Positions 1-5,877 of a DNA stretch of 6,885 bases are shown here, piece by piece. The DNA comes from Victivallales bacterium (GTDB lineage: Bacteria > Verrucomicrobiota > Lentisphaeria > Victivallales > SZUA-371). The notes below the pieces were generated by a model. That model searched no databases. It was given only the letters and a program-made list of their open reading frames with translations, and was not told the DNA's origin. Position 1 is the first letter of the stretch. Each line of letters starts with the position of its first letter. The translations under genes were made by a program, and so were the position numbers. The DNA lies in NCBI GenBank assembly GCA_028691155.1, contig JAQUZV010000123.1:1-6885 (forward strand), written 5' to 3'.

Positions 1-1565
1 ATGAAGGCAATGGCAATGGCCACCGGGCTGATGAAACGGATGAAGATCCCCCAGGTTGCCGCCAGGGTGAAGACATGATACTCCGGGTTGTTGTGATTGG
101 GGTCCTGCCGCAATCCGGACAACAGCGTCAAGAGATGAACGTCGGCAAAGTTGTGGGCGCCATGCCGAATTTCATCGACCGCCGCCCGGGTGCCCCAAAT
201 CCAACCGACAAACAATGAAGTCATCAGCCCGCCCAGCGGCAGCAGCCAGTTGCTGGAAATATTGTCCATAAAAGCAAAGAAGCTGCCCTGCGCCACCCCG
301 AACGTCTTGACCAGCACGGCATGCAGATGCGGCAGCATATCCCAGTTGTCCACACTTACCGCACACAAACACCCCAGCACGGCGATAACGGTGGAACTGA
401 GAACCACCGCCAGATGACGCGGCATCTTCAGTTCGTCGATCATTGCCGCCACCACCACTTCCAGCAAGCTGATCCCGGAAGTCAGCGCGGCAATAAAAAT
501 CAACAGGAAGAACATGGCCATCCACAATCCGCCCAGCGGAATCTGATTCATCACCACCGGCAGAATTTTGAAAATCAGGCCGGGCCCTTCGTTCGGCGCC
601 ATGTTCAAGGCAAAAACCGCCGGAAAAATGGCCAGTCCGGCCAGCAACGCGGCCAGGGTGTCGAGCCCCACGATCATCAGACAGGAAACAAAGAGATTTT
701 CCCGTTTGGGCACATAACTGCCGTAGGTGGTCATGGCCCCCATGCCCAAACTCAAAGTGAAGAAGGCATGGCCCAGAGCCAACAGCACCCCGTGAGCGGA
801 GAGTTTGCTAAAATCGGGACTGAGCAGGAAAGAAATGCCTTTTATGGCCCCCGGCAGCGTCATGCTGCGCAAAATAATGGCATAAAGCAACAGGAACAGC
901 ACCGGCATCAGAATTTTCGACCAGCGTTCAATCCCCGACCGCACCCCGCTCCAGACCACCAACGCGCAGGAGGCCATAAACATGAGATGAAATCCGATGC
1001 CCCAGCCGATGCTGCCGGTACTTCGGTCGAACTCCGTCCCTGCGGCCGCAACGTCGGGAAAATTGAGGGTTCCATTGAGCGCCTTGAAAAAATAACCGAT
1101 AATCCAACCGGCAACCACACTGTAATACGATAAAATAATGAACCCGGTAAACACCCCGGCAAACCCCACCACCGTCCAGGAAAAGCGAAACACCGCCGCC
1201 CCGAGAATCAGCATCAATGTTCCGATCCCGTAGTTATGGAAGCACAACAAACCAATCCCGGTAAGAACCATCCCCAAACCGATCAGATGAGCCAGCAACG
1301 ATCTTTTCGGCGAAATCGCCCGAAACGCCCCGATCGGATTCCGTTGCGTGTGACGCCCGAGAGCCATTTCACACAACATGACCGGAATACCGACGATGCA
1401 GATGCAGACCAGATAGACCAGCACAAAGGCGCCGCCGCCGTTTTCTCCGGCAATATAGGGAAACTTCCAGATATTACCCAACCCGATGGCCGATCCCGTA
1501 GCGGCCAGAATGAACCCGATGCCGCTGCCCCAATGTTCACGTTTGTGTTCTTCTTTTTCCGGCAT
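1..1565 (-). CDS. Sodium-dependent transporter, NSS (sodium:neurotransmitter symporter) family, C-terminus cut by window edge
   Basis: An inner-membrane symporter of the LeuT fold that would use the sodium gradient to import an amino acid or related compound; the substrate cannot be read from sequence. 521 codons are visible and the reading frame is open through position 3, so the C-terminus is missing. The TM1 signature GSAIGLGNIWKFP (about residues 24-36) followed by ENGGGAF is diagnostic of the family, with N31 at the place of the LeuT sodium ligand. TM3 has SYYSVVAGW (146-154), TM6 has FFTLSLGMGAMTTY (268-281), TM7 has GLDTLAALLAGLAIFP (300-315) and TM8 has LTSGISLLE (361-369), covering the known substrate and sodium sites. 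D302 in TM7 resembles the acidic residue that makes bacterial members chloride-independent (inferred alignment). Start chosen at 1565, 10 nt after GGAGGG; an in-frame ATG at 1583 would add six residues. It is separated from the kinase genes by 263 bp and probably has its own promoter. Confidence 0.95.
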   Translation of the reverse strand, partial: MPEKEEHKREHWGSGIGFILAATGSAIGLGNIWKFPYIAGENGGGAFVLVYLVCICIVGIPVMLCEMALGRHTQRNPIGAFRAISPKRSLLAHLIGLGMVLTGIGLLCFHNYGIGTLMLILGAAVFRFSWTVVGFAGVFTGFIILSYYSVVAGWIIGYFFKALNGTLNFPDVAAAGTEFDRSTGSIGWGIGFHLMFMASCALVVWSGVRSGIERWSKILMPVLFLLLYAIILRSMTLPGAIKGISFLLSPDFSKLSAHGVLLALGHAFFTLSLGMGAMTTYGSYVPKRENLFVSCLMIVGLDTLAALLAGLAIFPAVFALNMAPNEGPGLIFKILPVVMNQIPLGGLWMAMFFLLIFIAALTSGISLLEVVVAAMIDELKMPRHLAVVLSSTVIAVLGCLCAVSVDNWDMLPHLHAVLVKTFGVAQGSFFAFMDNISSNWLLPLGGLMTSLFVGWIWGTRAAVDEIRHGAHNFADVHLLTLLSGLRQDPNHNNPEYHVFTLAATWGIFIRFISPVAIAIAF

Positions 1566-1575
1566 TATCTTATGT

Positions 1576-1581
1576 CCCTCC
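1576..1581 (-). promoter_or_regulatory. Ribosome binding site for the NSS transporter
   Basis: GGAGGG on the minus strand ends 10 nt before the ATG at 1565. It overlaps the alternative in-frame ATG at 1583, which has only a weak GGA upstream. This favours the 1565 start, although the spacing is on the long side. Confidence 0.55.
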
Positions 1582-1600
1582 ATGTTTGTTCCGTGCCGAA

Positions 1601-1651
1601 CCGGCGGGAAAAAGATTATGGACCAATTTTGGGATACTATTGTCCCGCCGG
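1601..1651 (-). repeat. Inverted repeat in the leader of the NSS transporter gene
   Basis: A 9-bp perfect inverted repeat, CCGGCGGGA (1601-1609) and TCCCGCCGG (1643-1651), encloses 33 nt. In the transcript of the transporter it would form a GC-rich hairpin ending about 35 nt before the start codon. The GGGA of one arm (1643-1646) can instead pair with TCCC at 1631-1634 in the imperfect palindrome 1631-1646, so two mutually exclusive folds are possible. No U-run follows, so it is not an intrinsic terminator. Function unknown. Confidence 0.4.
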
Positions 1652-1678
1652 GGTTTATTCGGGAAAAATTCGGGGGGT

Positions 1679-1707
1679 ACCATACGTGGTCGGAAGATAT
1701 TTTTCAA
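1679..1707 (-). promoter_or_regulatory. Candidate sigma70-type promoter for the NSS transporter
   Basis: On the minus strand, TTGAAA (1702-1707) is followed after exactly 17 nt by TATGGT (1679-1684). This matches the housekeeping consensus at five of six and four of six positions. It would give a leader of roughly 105 nt containing the inverted repeat at 1601-1651. Prediction by eye only; the rest of the 1584-1846 spacer shows no gene and no terminator for the kinase gene upstream. Confidence 0.35.
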
Positions 1708-1846
1708 TCATGGAAATGACGTGAACGCCGGTTTTCCCGGATTGAAACCCCATCAATGCCATTCGATGAAACCGCATCTCAGGATGAATCGCCACTGCCG
1801 CACCGCCATCCGCCGGACATAACCCGACTTCTGCGGCGACGGCAAT

Positions 1847-3382
1847 TTATGGGGTGGCCAGCCGGAAATAGAGGTTGACGGTCGTGCCGTGGTCGTCGGG
1901 ATAAGCCTTTTCGTCTCTGGTTTCAACCCCGATCCGGCCGTCGTAGCGTCCCATGAATTTGCGCACCAGCATCATGCCGAATCCGGTTCCGGTTTCCCCG
2001 CAGGTGCCGGGCCGGCTGGTGGCTTTGTTCAGGCTGAACAGATGCGGCATCAGAGATTCCGGAATTCCGGCGCCGTAATCGCGGACCACCATTTTGACCT
2101 GCGAGCCTTCCCGCACCGCGTTGATGTCGATCCGGTTGTCGGGATAGGAAAATTTGACGGCATTGGTCAACAGATTGCTGCAGACACAATTGACCAAAGA
2201 AATTTTCTCCGCCCGGACCATGAGATCGTCCGGGATGTTGACAATCGGGACAATATTTTTGTCTTCAAAACGGCGATGCAGGATACGCAGTGATTCCTCC
2301 ATGGCATCTTTGAGATTGACGGCACGCAATTCGAACTCGCGCTTGTTGTCTTCAATGGCACGCAGTTCGCGCACCATGCGGATTACCGCCAGCCCCTGCT
2401 CCGCACTTTTACGCAAATCATCCTTGAACAGGACAAATCGTTCCGGATGCCGCCCGACCGCATCGAGGGCGGAAATTACCGCTCCGATCGGGTTGGCCAG
2501 GTCATGGCACAGGACATGAAGCAGTTCGGCGCGTTCGTTGCTGATGGTCTCGATGGTTTCCTTGTTCTGCTTCAGCTCCTGAAGATATTCGCGCAGTTTT
2601 TTGTTGAACAGCGCCACTTCGATATGAGCCCGCAACCGGCCGATAAGTTCTTCCTTGATAAACGGTTTGGTCAGGTAATCGGAAATGCCGGCTTTGAACA
2701 TTTCAATCTGGGTCACCTTGTCCTCGGTGACCGACAGCATCAGAATCGGCAACTGGTGCAGTCCCAGTTCCAGCCGCAGCCGCATGGTGAGCTCCATGCC
2801 GTTCATCACCGGCATGTTCAGGTCGACAATCAAAAGATCAAACCGATCCGGCGCCCGGGAAATAATCTCCAGCGCCGCCTGGCCGTTTTCCGCTTCGGTG
2901 ACCACCATCCCGCAACTGGAAAGAATCCGCGCCACAATCTTACGGGCAAAAAAGCTGTCGTCGACCACCAGAGCCTCCAGACCGATCATTTCCGCGCCGG
3001 GGTGAAGAATGCGGTCGACGGAAGAAACCAGTTCCGTTTCCAGATTTTCCTTGCCGACAAAATCGGTGGCGCCGATTTCAAATCCCCGGAAGCGGTCTTC
3101 CACCGAATCGTAAGAGGTAATGAACACCACCGGCAAAGTTTTCAGATAGGCCGGCAACGTCTCGTCGTTACGCAACCGGCGGCAGGTGGAAAACCCGTCG
3201 AGATGAGGCATTTCGACATCCATGGTGATCAGAGCAATATCTTTTTCATGGCGGACCAGCTCCAAGGCGCTGGCGCCGTCGGGAGCTTCCAGGGTCTGAT
3301 ACCCAGCTTTCTGCAACCGGGTGCGAATAACCGTACGCATGAACGCGCTGTCGTCGACAATCAATATCCGTTCCTGTTGCAT
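1847..3382 (-). CDS. Soluble hybrid histidine kinase with two N-terminal receiver domains (REC-REC-HisKA-HATPase)
   Basis: A 511-residue cytosolic signalling protein with no signal peptide, membrane segment or PAS/GAF-type sensor. Receiver 1 (about 4-127) has acidic pair D10/D11, phospho-acceptor D55 in MDVEMP, and K111. That lysine is followed by Glu instead of the usual Pro. Receiver 2 (about 136-255) has D141/D142, D187 in VDLNMP, S217 and the canonical K239-P240. A helical linker (255-285) leads to a HisKA domain with H293 in CHDLANP; N297 at +4 is the position linked to phosphatase activity in this family. The ATPase domain has the N box (NLLTNAVKF, 403-411), G1 (DYGAGIP, 435-441) and G2 (GTGFGM, 465-470). 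The kinase therefore looks catalytically complete. Start at 3382 is chosen because AGGA lies just upstream and receiver 1 begins at once; a TTG at 3451 would add 23 unrelated residues. It lies 83 bp downstream of the receiver-Ser/Thr kinase gene on the same strand, which makes that protein the obvious partner (inference). Confidence 0.93.
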   Translation of the reverse strand: MQQERILIVDDSAFMRTVIRTRLQKAGYQTLEAPDGASALELVRHEKDIALITMDVEMPHLDGFSTCRRLRNDETLPAYLKTLPVVFITSYDSVEDRFRGFEIGATDFVGKENLETELVSSVDRILHPGAEMIGLEALVVDDSFFARKIVARILSSCGMVVTEAENGQAALEIISRAPDRFDLLIVDLNMPVMNGMELTMRLRLELGLHQLPILMLSVTEDKVTQIEMFKAGISDYLTKPFIKEELIGRLRAHIEVALFNKKLREYLQELKQNKETIETISNERAELLHVLCHDLANPIGAVISALDAVGRHPERFVLFKDDLRKSAEQGLAVIRMVRELRAIEDNKREFELRAVNLKDAMEESLRILHRRFEDKNIVPIVNIPDDLMVRAEKISLVNCVCSNLLTNAVKFSYPDNRIDINAVREGSQVKMVVRDYGAGIPESLMPHLFSLNKATSRPGTCGETGTGFGMMLVRKFMGRYDGRIGVETRDEKAYPDDHGTTVNLYFRLATP

Positions 3383-3403
3383 TTCTTCCTGTACAAACTT
3401 TCT

Positions 3404-3432
3404 CTTATTACTTAAATGCTTATACTTAAGCA
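3404..3432 (-). repeat. Overlapping direct and inverted repeats between the two signalling genes
   Basis: On the plus strand CTTATTACTTAA (3404-3415) and CTTATACTTAA (3419-3429) form an imperfect AT-rich direct repeat. Overlapping it, TGCTTA (3417-3422) and TAAGCA (3427-3432) form a perfect 6-bp inverted repeat around a 4-nt loop. The block lies just downstream of a TATAAT box at 3443-3448 and 22 nt upstream of the histidine-kinase start codon. It could be an operator, an mRNA hairpin or chance in AT-rich spacer. Confidence 0.35.
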
Positions 3433-3442
3433 CAAAAACCGC

Positions 3443-3448
3443 ATTATA
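3443..3448 (-). promoter_or_regulatory. Possible -10 box (TATAAT) for the histidine kinase gene
   Basis: A perfect TATAAT on the minus strand in the 83-bp spacer, with no convincing -35 hexamer at 16-18 nt. If used, it would give the histidine kinase its own transcript in addition to read-through from the upstream kinase gene. Confidence 0.25.
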
Positions 3449-3465
3449 CAACCGGCAGGCCGCAA

Positions 3466-4800
3466 TTAGGACCAGACTTTACCGCTGCGGATGACGCTGC
3501 GCAAATGAGTCCAGATGGTGCCATCGCCGTTTTTGCGGCCAAGAGCATTGAGCCGGGCCGTAATCTCCGAAGCGCTGGCAAAACGATCCTGCGGATTTTT
3601 CCGCAACATCCCCTCCAGCAGGTTTTGCACGCCTTCAGGCAGCTCCGGCACCAGCTTGGACGGTTCCACCGGACGATTGTTGCAGACCGCATCGATGATC
3701 GCATCGACATTCTGTCCCTGAAACGGCTTGATGCCGGTAATCAACTCGTAGGACAAGACACCCAATGAAAAGATATCGGTCCGGTTGTCAATGGGAAAAT
3801 CATGGGTAAACGCTTCCGGAGCCATATACGCCGGAGAACCGATGACTTCTTCGTTTTCACCGACATGGGTAATGCCGGCGTCCCGCAAAGCGGAAATGCC
3901 GAAGTCGAACAGTTTGACGCAAAAATTGTCCTCCACCAGCACGTTGCCCGGCTTGATGTCGCGATGGAGTATTCCCAGTTTATGCACGGCGGACAATGCC
4001 GACGCCAGTTGGGAAATAATATAGATCTTCTGTTCCAGCGTCATCTTCTTTTCTTTGATATAATAGGTCAGGACCTGGCCCTTGACATATTCCATCATGA
4101 TATAGGGATAGCCGCCGACGGCGGCGGAACCCGACTGGATGATTCGAATCACGTTGGGATGATGAATGCGGGACAAAAATTTTTCCTCGCGGAGAAAACG
4201 TTTCACCGCCTCCTGATCCGTCCCCCAGGTCGAACTGGGCCGCAACACTTTCAGGGCATAATGACAACCATCCCGTTCCAGTTCGATCACCACGCCGGTA
4301 GAACCGATGCCCAACGTCCGGACGATGCGGTAATCGGGGAAACTTTCGGCAATATGCGCCACATCGAGCCCCCGGACGCCGTCGCCCAGCAACTCGGCCA
4401 TGGTCTTTTCATTTTTGGCCAGCGCCGCTTCCACGGTTTCCAGCAGCTTCCGGACGGAAAAAGGCTTGGCAACATAATCGAAAGCCCCGGTTTTCAGACT
4501 GGATACCGCCTCTTCCACTTCCGGATTGCCGGTAATAAGAACCACTTCGGTGGCCGGATGGTGTTCTTTGCAGTATTTCAACAGTTGAGGACCGGTAATG
4601 CCGGGGAGTTTGGAATCGATCAACATCAAATTGTATTTGTAGTCGATCAGCATTTCCAACGCCTGCCCGCTGCTGCTGCACAGATCAAGCCGATACCCCT
4701 TCGGTTTCATGATCTCGGAGATCAGATCGAGGATCATCGGATCGTCATCAATTACCAGCAGGCGGTATTTACTGTTTCTCGTACGCTCGGAAATGTTCAT
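3466..4800 (-). CDS. Response-regulator receiver domain fused to a Hanks-type Ser/Thr protein kinase
   Basis: A 444-residue cytosolic protein. The N-terminal receiver (about 12-127) has D18/D19, phospho-acceptor D62 in LIDSKLP, T90 and K112-P113, so it should accept a phosphoryl group from a histidine kinase. After a short linker comes a complete protein kinase domain (about 157-420): glycine loop LGIGSTGVV (163-171), ATP lysine K184 (YALKVL), helix-C glutamate E205, catalytic HRDIKPGN (279-286), DFG (299-301), APE (327-329) and D342 in the TDIFSLG motif. All key residues are present, so it should be active. The activation loop is acidic (GENEE) with few hydroxyl residues, T311 and S322. The usual PknB-type membrane anchor and extracellular sensor are absent; the receiver replaces them as the likely input, and only a short tail follows. 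No strong ribosome site precedes the ATG. First of two co-directional signalling genes; the next encodes the REC-REC histidine kinase. Targets cannot be told from sequence. Confidence 0.95.
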   Translation of the reverse strand: MNISERTRNSKYRLLVIDDDPMILDLISEIMKPKGYRLDLCSSSGQALEMLIDYKYNLMLIDSKLPGITGPQLLKYCKEHHPATEVVLITGNPEVEEAVSSLKTGAFDYVAKPFSVRKLLETVEAALAKNEKTMAELLGDGVRGLDVAHIAESFPDYRIVRTLGIGSTGVVIELERDGCHYALKVLRPSSTWGTDQEAVKRFLREEKFLSRIHHPNVIRIIQSGSAAVGGYPYIMMEYVKGQVLTYYIKEKKMTLEQKIYIISQLASALSAVHKLGILHRDIKPGNVLVEDNFCVKLFDFGISALRDAGITHVGENEEVIGSPAYMAPEAFTHDFPIDNRTDIFSLGVLSYELITGIKPFQGQNVDAIIDAVCNNRPVEPSKLVPELPEGVQNLLEGMLRKNPQDRFASASEITARLNALGRKNGDGTIWTHLRSVIRSGKVWS

Positions 4801-4839
4801 TCTTTGCTTTCGCCAATCATATTGACATAATACAGTCGG

Positions 4840-4868
4840 ACTATATCACAACGGCGACCAATAAGCAA
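4840..4868 (-). promoter_or_regulatory. Candidate sigma70-type promoter for the receiver-Ser/Thr kinase gene
   Basis: On the minus strand TTGCTT (4863-4868) is followed after 17 nt by TATAGT (4840-4845), a five-of-six match to the -10 consensus. The start site would fall about 33 nt before the ATG at 4800. The position is good and the -35 is weak. Confidence 0.4.
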
Positions 4869-4899
4869 GGGACAACCCGATTTCTTTACCACTTTCCCG

Positions 4900-4926
4900 G
4901 CAAATTGTAAAAAAACCGCAATTTGC
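4900..4926. promoter_or_regulatory. Perfect 8-bp inverted repeat in the divergent intergenic region, operator-like
   Basis: GCAAATTG (4900-4907) and CAATTTGC (4919-4926) are exact inverted copies around 11 nt. The site lies upstream of both candidate promoters (leftward -35 at 4863-4868, rightward -35 at 4930-4935), so it is more likely a DNA site for a dimeric regulator than an RNA hairpin. The A-run falls in the loop rather than after the stem, which argues against a terminator. Confidence 0.45.
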
Positions 4927-4929
4927 TAT

Positions 4930-4956
4930 TTGTTTGTCACCAAGTTGCATTATATT
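4930..4956 (+). promoter_or_regulatory. Candidate promoter for the adaptor operon
   Basis: TTGTTT (4930-4935) and TATATT (4951-4956) are spaced by 15 nt, shorter than ideal. An alternative pair is TTGCAT (4945-4950) with TTTAAT (4967-4972) at 16 nt. One of these AT-rich pairs probably drives the two rightward genes, giving a leader of roughly 90-110 nt. Confidence 0.3.
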
Positions 4957-4975
4957 AGAAAACTTTTTTAATGCG

Positions 4976-5042
4976 GCGGCAGGCCATTGTCCTGAGGGCC
5001 GCAACCGGGATGGGGATTGTGAGCCGACATACGAGTCGGGCT
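4976..5042 (+). other. Leader of the adaptor operon with two short hairpins
   Basis: GCGGC (4976-4980) can pair with GCCGC (4998-5002), with AGG/CCT inside. A second stem pairs 5022-5028 with 5035-5042 (seven pairs, one bulged G, six-nt loop). The second ends 16 nt before the ribosome site of the first adaptor gene. No known riboswitch is recognised. Confidence 0.25.
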
Positions 5043-5058
5043 GAACCATATTTCAATG

Positions 5059-5067
5059 AAGGGGTGG
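5059..5067 (+). promoter_or_regulatory. Ribosome binding site deciding the adaptor start at 5071
   Basis: The purine-rich AAGGGGTGG lies a few bases before the ATG at 5071. The in-frame ATG at 5056 has no comparable site upstream and would put this sequence inside the coding region. Confidence 0.5.
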
Positions 5068-5070
5068 AAG

Positions 5071-5853
5071 ATGAATTTTTTCGGAAGAATTTTCAGCGGC
5101 AGGTTCTGGATGGCAATGGGATTGTTGACCGTGGCCACACTGGTGCATGCCGACCCGTTGTCTCAGGTGAAAGTAGTGTTGTTTCCGTTTCGGCACGCGG
5201 TGATCTCCGCCCGGGTTGATTCGTTTGTCAAACAGTATCAGATTCGCGAAGGGGAAGAGTTCAAAAAGGATTCGCTGATCGTCACGTTGGAAGAGGACAA
5301 CTATATGCAGGAATTCCTGCGGGCTCAGTCGGCGTGGGAGGAAAAGAAGTCGGTATTGCGTTTTGCCACTTCCAAGGCGGAACGCAATGACGACCTGTTC
5401 CGCAAGGGAGTTCTGGGACATAACGAGCTGGAAGAAGGGAAGCTGCAGAAAGAGTCGGCCGAAGCCCAGCTTCAGATCGCCGCCTCCAACATGGAAATTG
5501 CCAAGCAACATCTCGAAGCCTGCAGACTCATTGCGCCGTTCAACGGGCGCCTGGCCAAGAAAAAGGTGCAGGATTTCGAATATGTCCGCGCCGGGCAGCC
5601 GCTGATGGAAATTATCGACGACGAACAACTTCTCGCCGTCATGTATCTGCCGTCGGCCCGGCGTCAGTTGGTCGGGAAAAATATGGAAATGAGCATTAAA
5701 GTGGATGAAACCGGTACCACCCATATCGGTCAGGTCTATGAAATTTCCGGACAGATCGACCCGCGCAGCCGGACGTTTGAAGTCAAAATATTGATCGACA
5801 ACCGCGACCGCAAACTTACCGCCGGGATGGCCGGGGCTCTGCTTGACAAATAA
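5071..5853 (+). CDS. Short periplasmic adaptor (membrane fusion protein) of an efflux or secretion system
   Basis: A 260-residue exported protein resembling the RND/HlyD periplasmic adaptor family, which bridges an inner-membrane pump to outer-membrane partners. A Sec-type signal peptide is visible: basic N-terminus, hydrophobic stretch (about 12-24) and likely cleavage after VHA (25-27). No lipobox cysteine follows, so it is not a lipoprotein. The first half of the lipoyl-like barrel-sandwich domain is about 33-75. A charged helical hairpin (about 76-150) with E/K/Q-rich sequence comes next. The second lipoyl half starts at LIAPFNGRL (153-161) and includes VRAGQPLMEI (172-181), then a beta-barrel domain (about 187-258) ending in LTAGMAGALL. 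It is shorter than typical family members (350-400 residues) because the C-terminal membrane-proximal domain is missing; the stop codon looks genuine, as the next gene starts 24 bp later. It is probably co-transcribed with that gene. Cargo and pump type are unknown. Confidence 0.88.
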   Translation: MNFFGRIFSGRFWMAMGLLTVATLVHADPLSQVKVVLFPFRHAVISARVDSFVKQYQIREGEEFKKDSLIVTLEEDNYMQEFLRAQSAWEEKKSVLRFATSKAERNDDLFRKGVLGHNELEEGKLQKESAEAQLQIAASNMEIAKQHLEACRLIAPFNGRLAKKKVQDFEYVRAGQPLMEIIDDEQLLAVMYLPSARRQLVGKNMEMSIKVDETGTTHIGQVYEISGQIDPRSRTFEVKILIDNRDRKLTAGMAGALLDK

Positions 5854-5877
5854 CGCGCCGAATGGGATAAGATTGAA

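Noticed and set aside
1..78. ATG at position 1 on the plus strand, looking like a gene start
   Set aside because: The frame stops after 25 codons and is antisense to the transporter's hydrophobic C-terminal region.
321..1724. Plus-strand open frames at 321-1133 and 1236-1724
   Set aside because: They lie opposite the NSS transporter and its leader, and their compositions (Gln/His/Arg rich) are typical of shadows.
1811..1839. CGCCG/CGGCG stem just after the histidine-kinase stop, as a terminator
   Set aside because: Only 5 bp of stem with a long loop and no following T-run.
3383..3451. Upstream TTG start adding 23 residues to the histidine kinase
   Set aside because: It lies in AT-rich spacer with no ribosome site, while the ATG at 3382 has AGGA upstream and leads straight into the receiver domain.
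2447..4830. Long plus-strand open frames (2447-3415 and 3802-4830)
   Set aside because: Both are antisense to the receiver and kinase genes and mirror their codon pattern; no domain or ribosome site supports them.
4822..4847. Perfect TTGACA on the plus strand followed by TATATC
   Set aside because: The spacing is only 14 nt, and the site sits at the start of the oppositely oriented kinase transcript, over 200 bp from the rightward gene.
4900..4926. Inverted repeat with an A/T run read as a terminator
   Set aside because: The A/T run is inside the loop, no T-run follows the stem on either strand, and no gene ends nearby.
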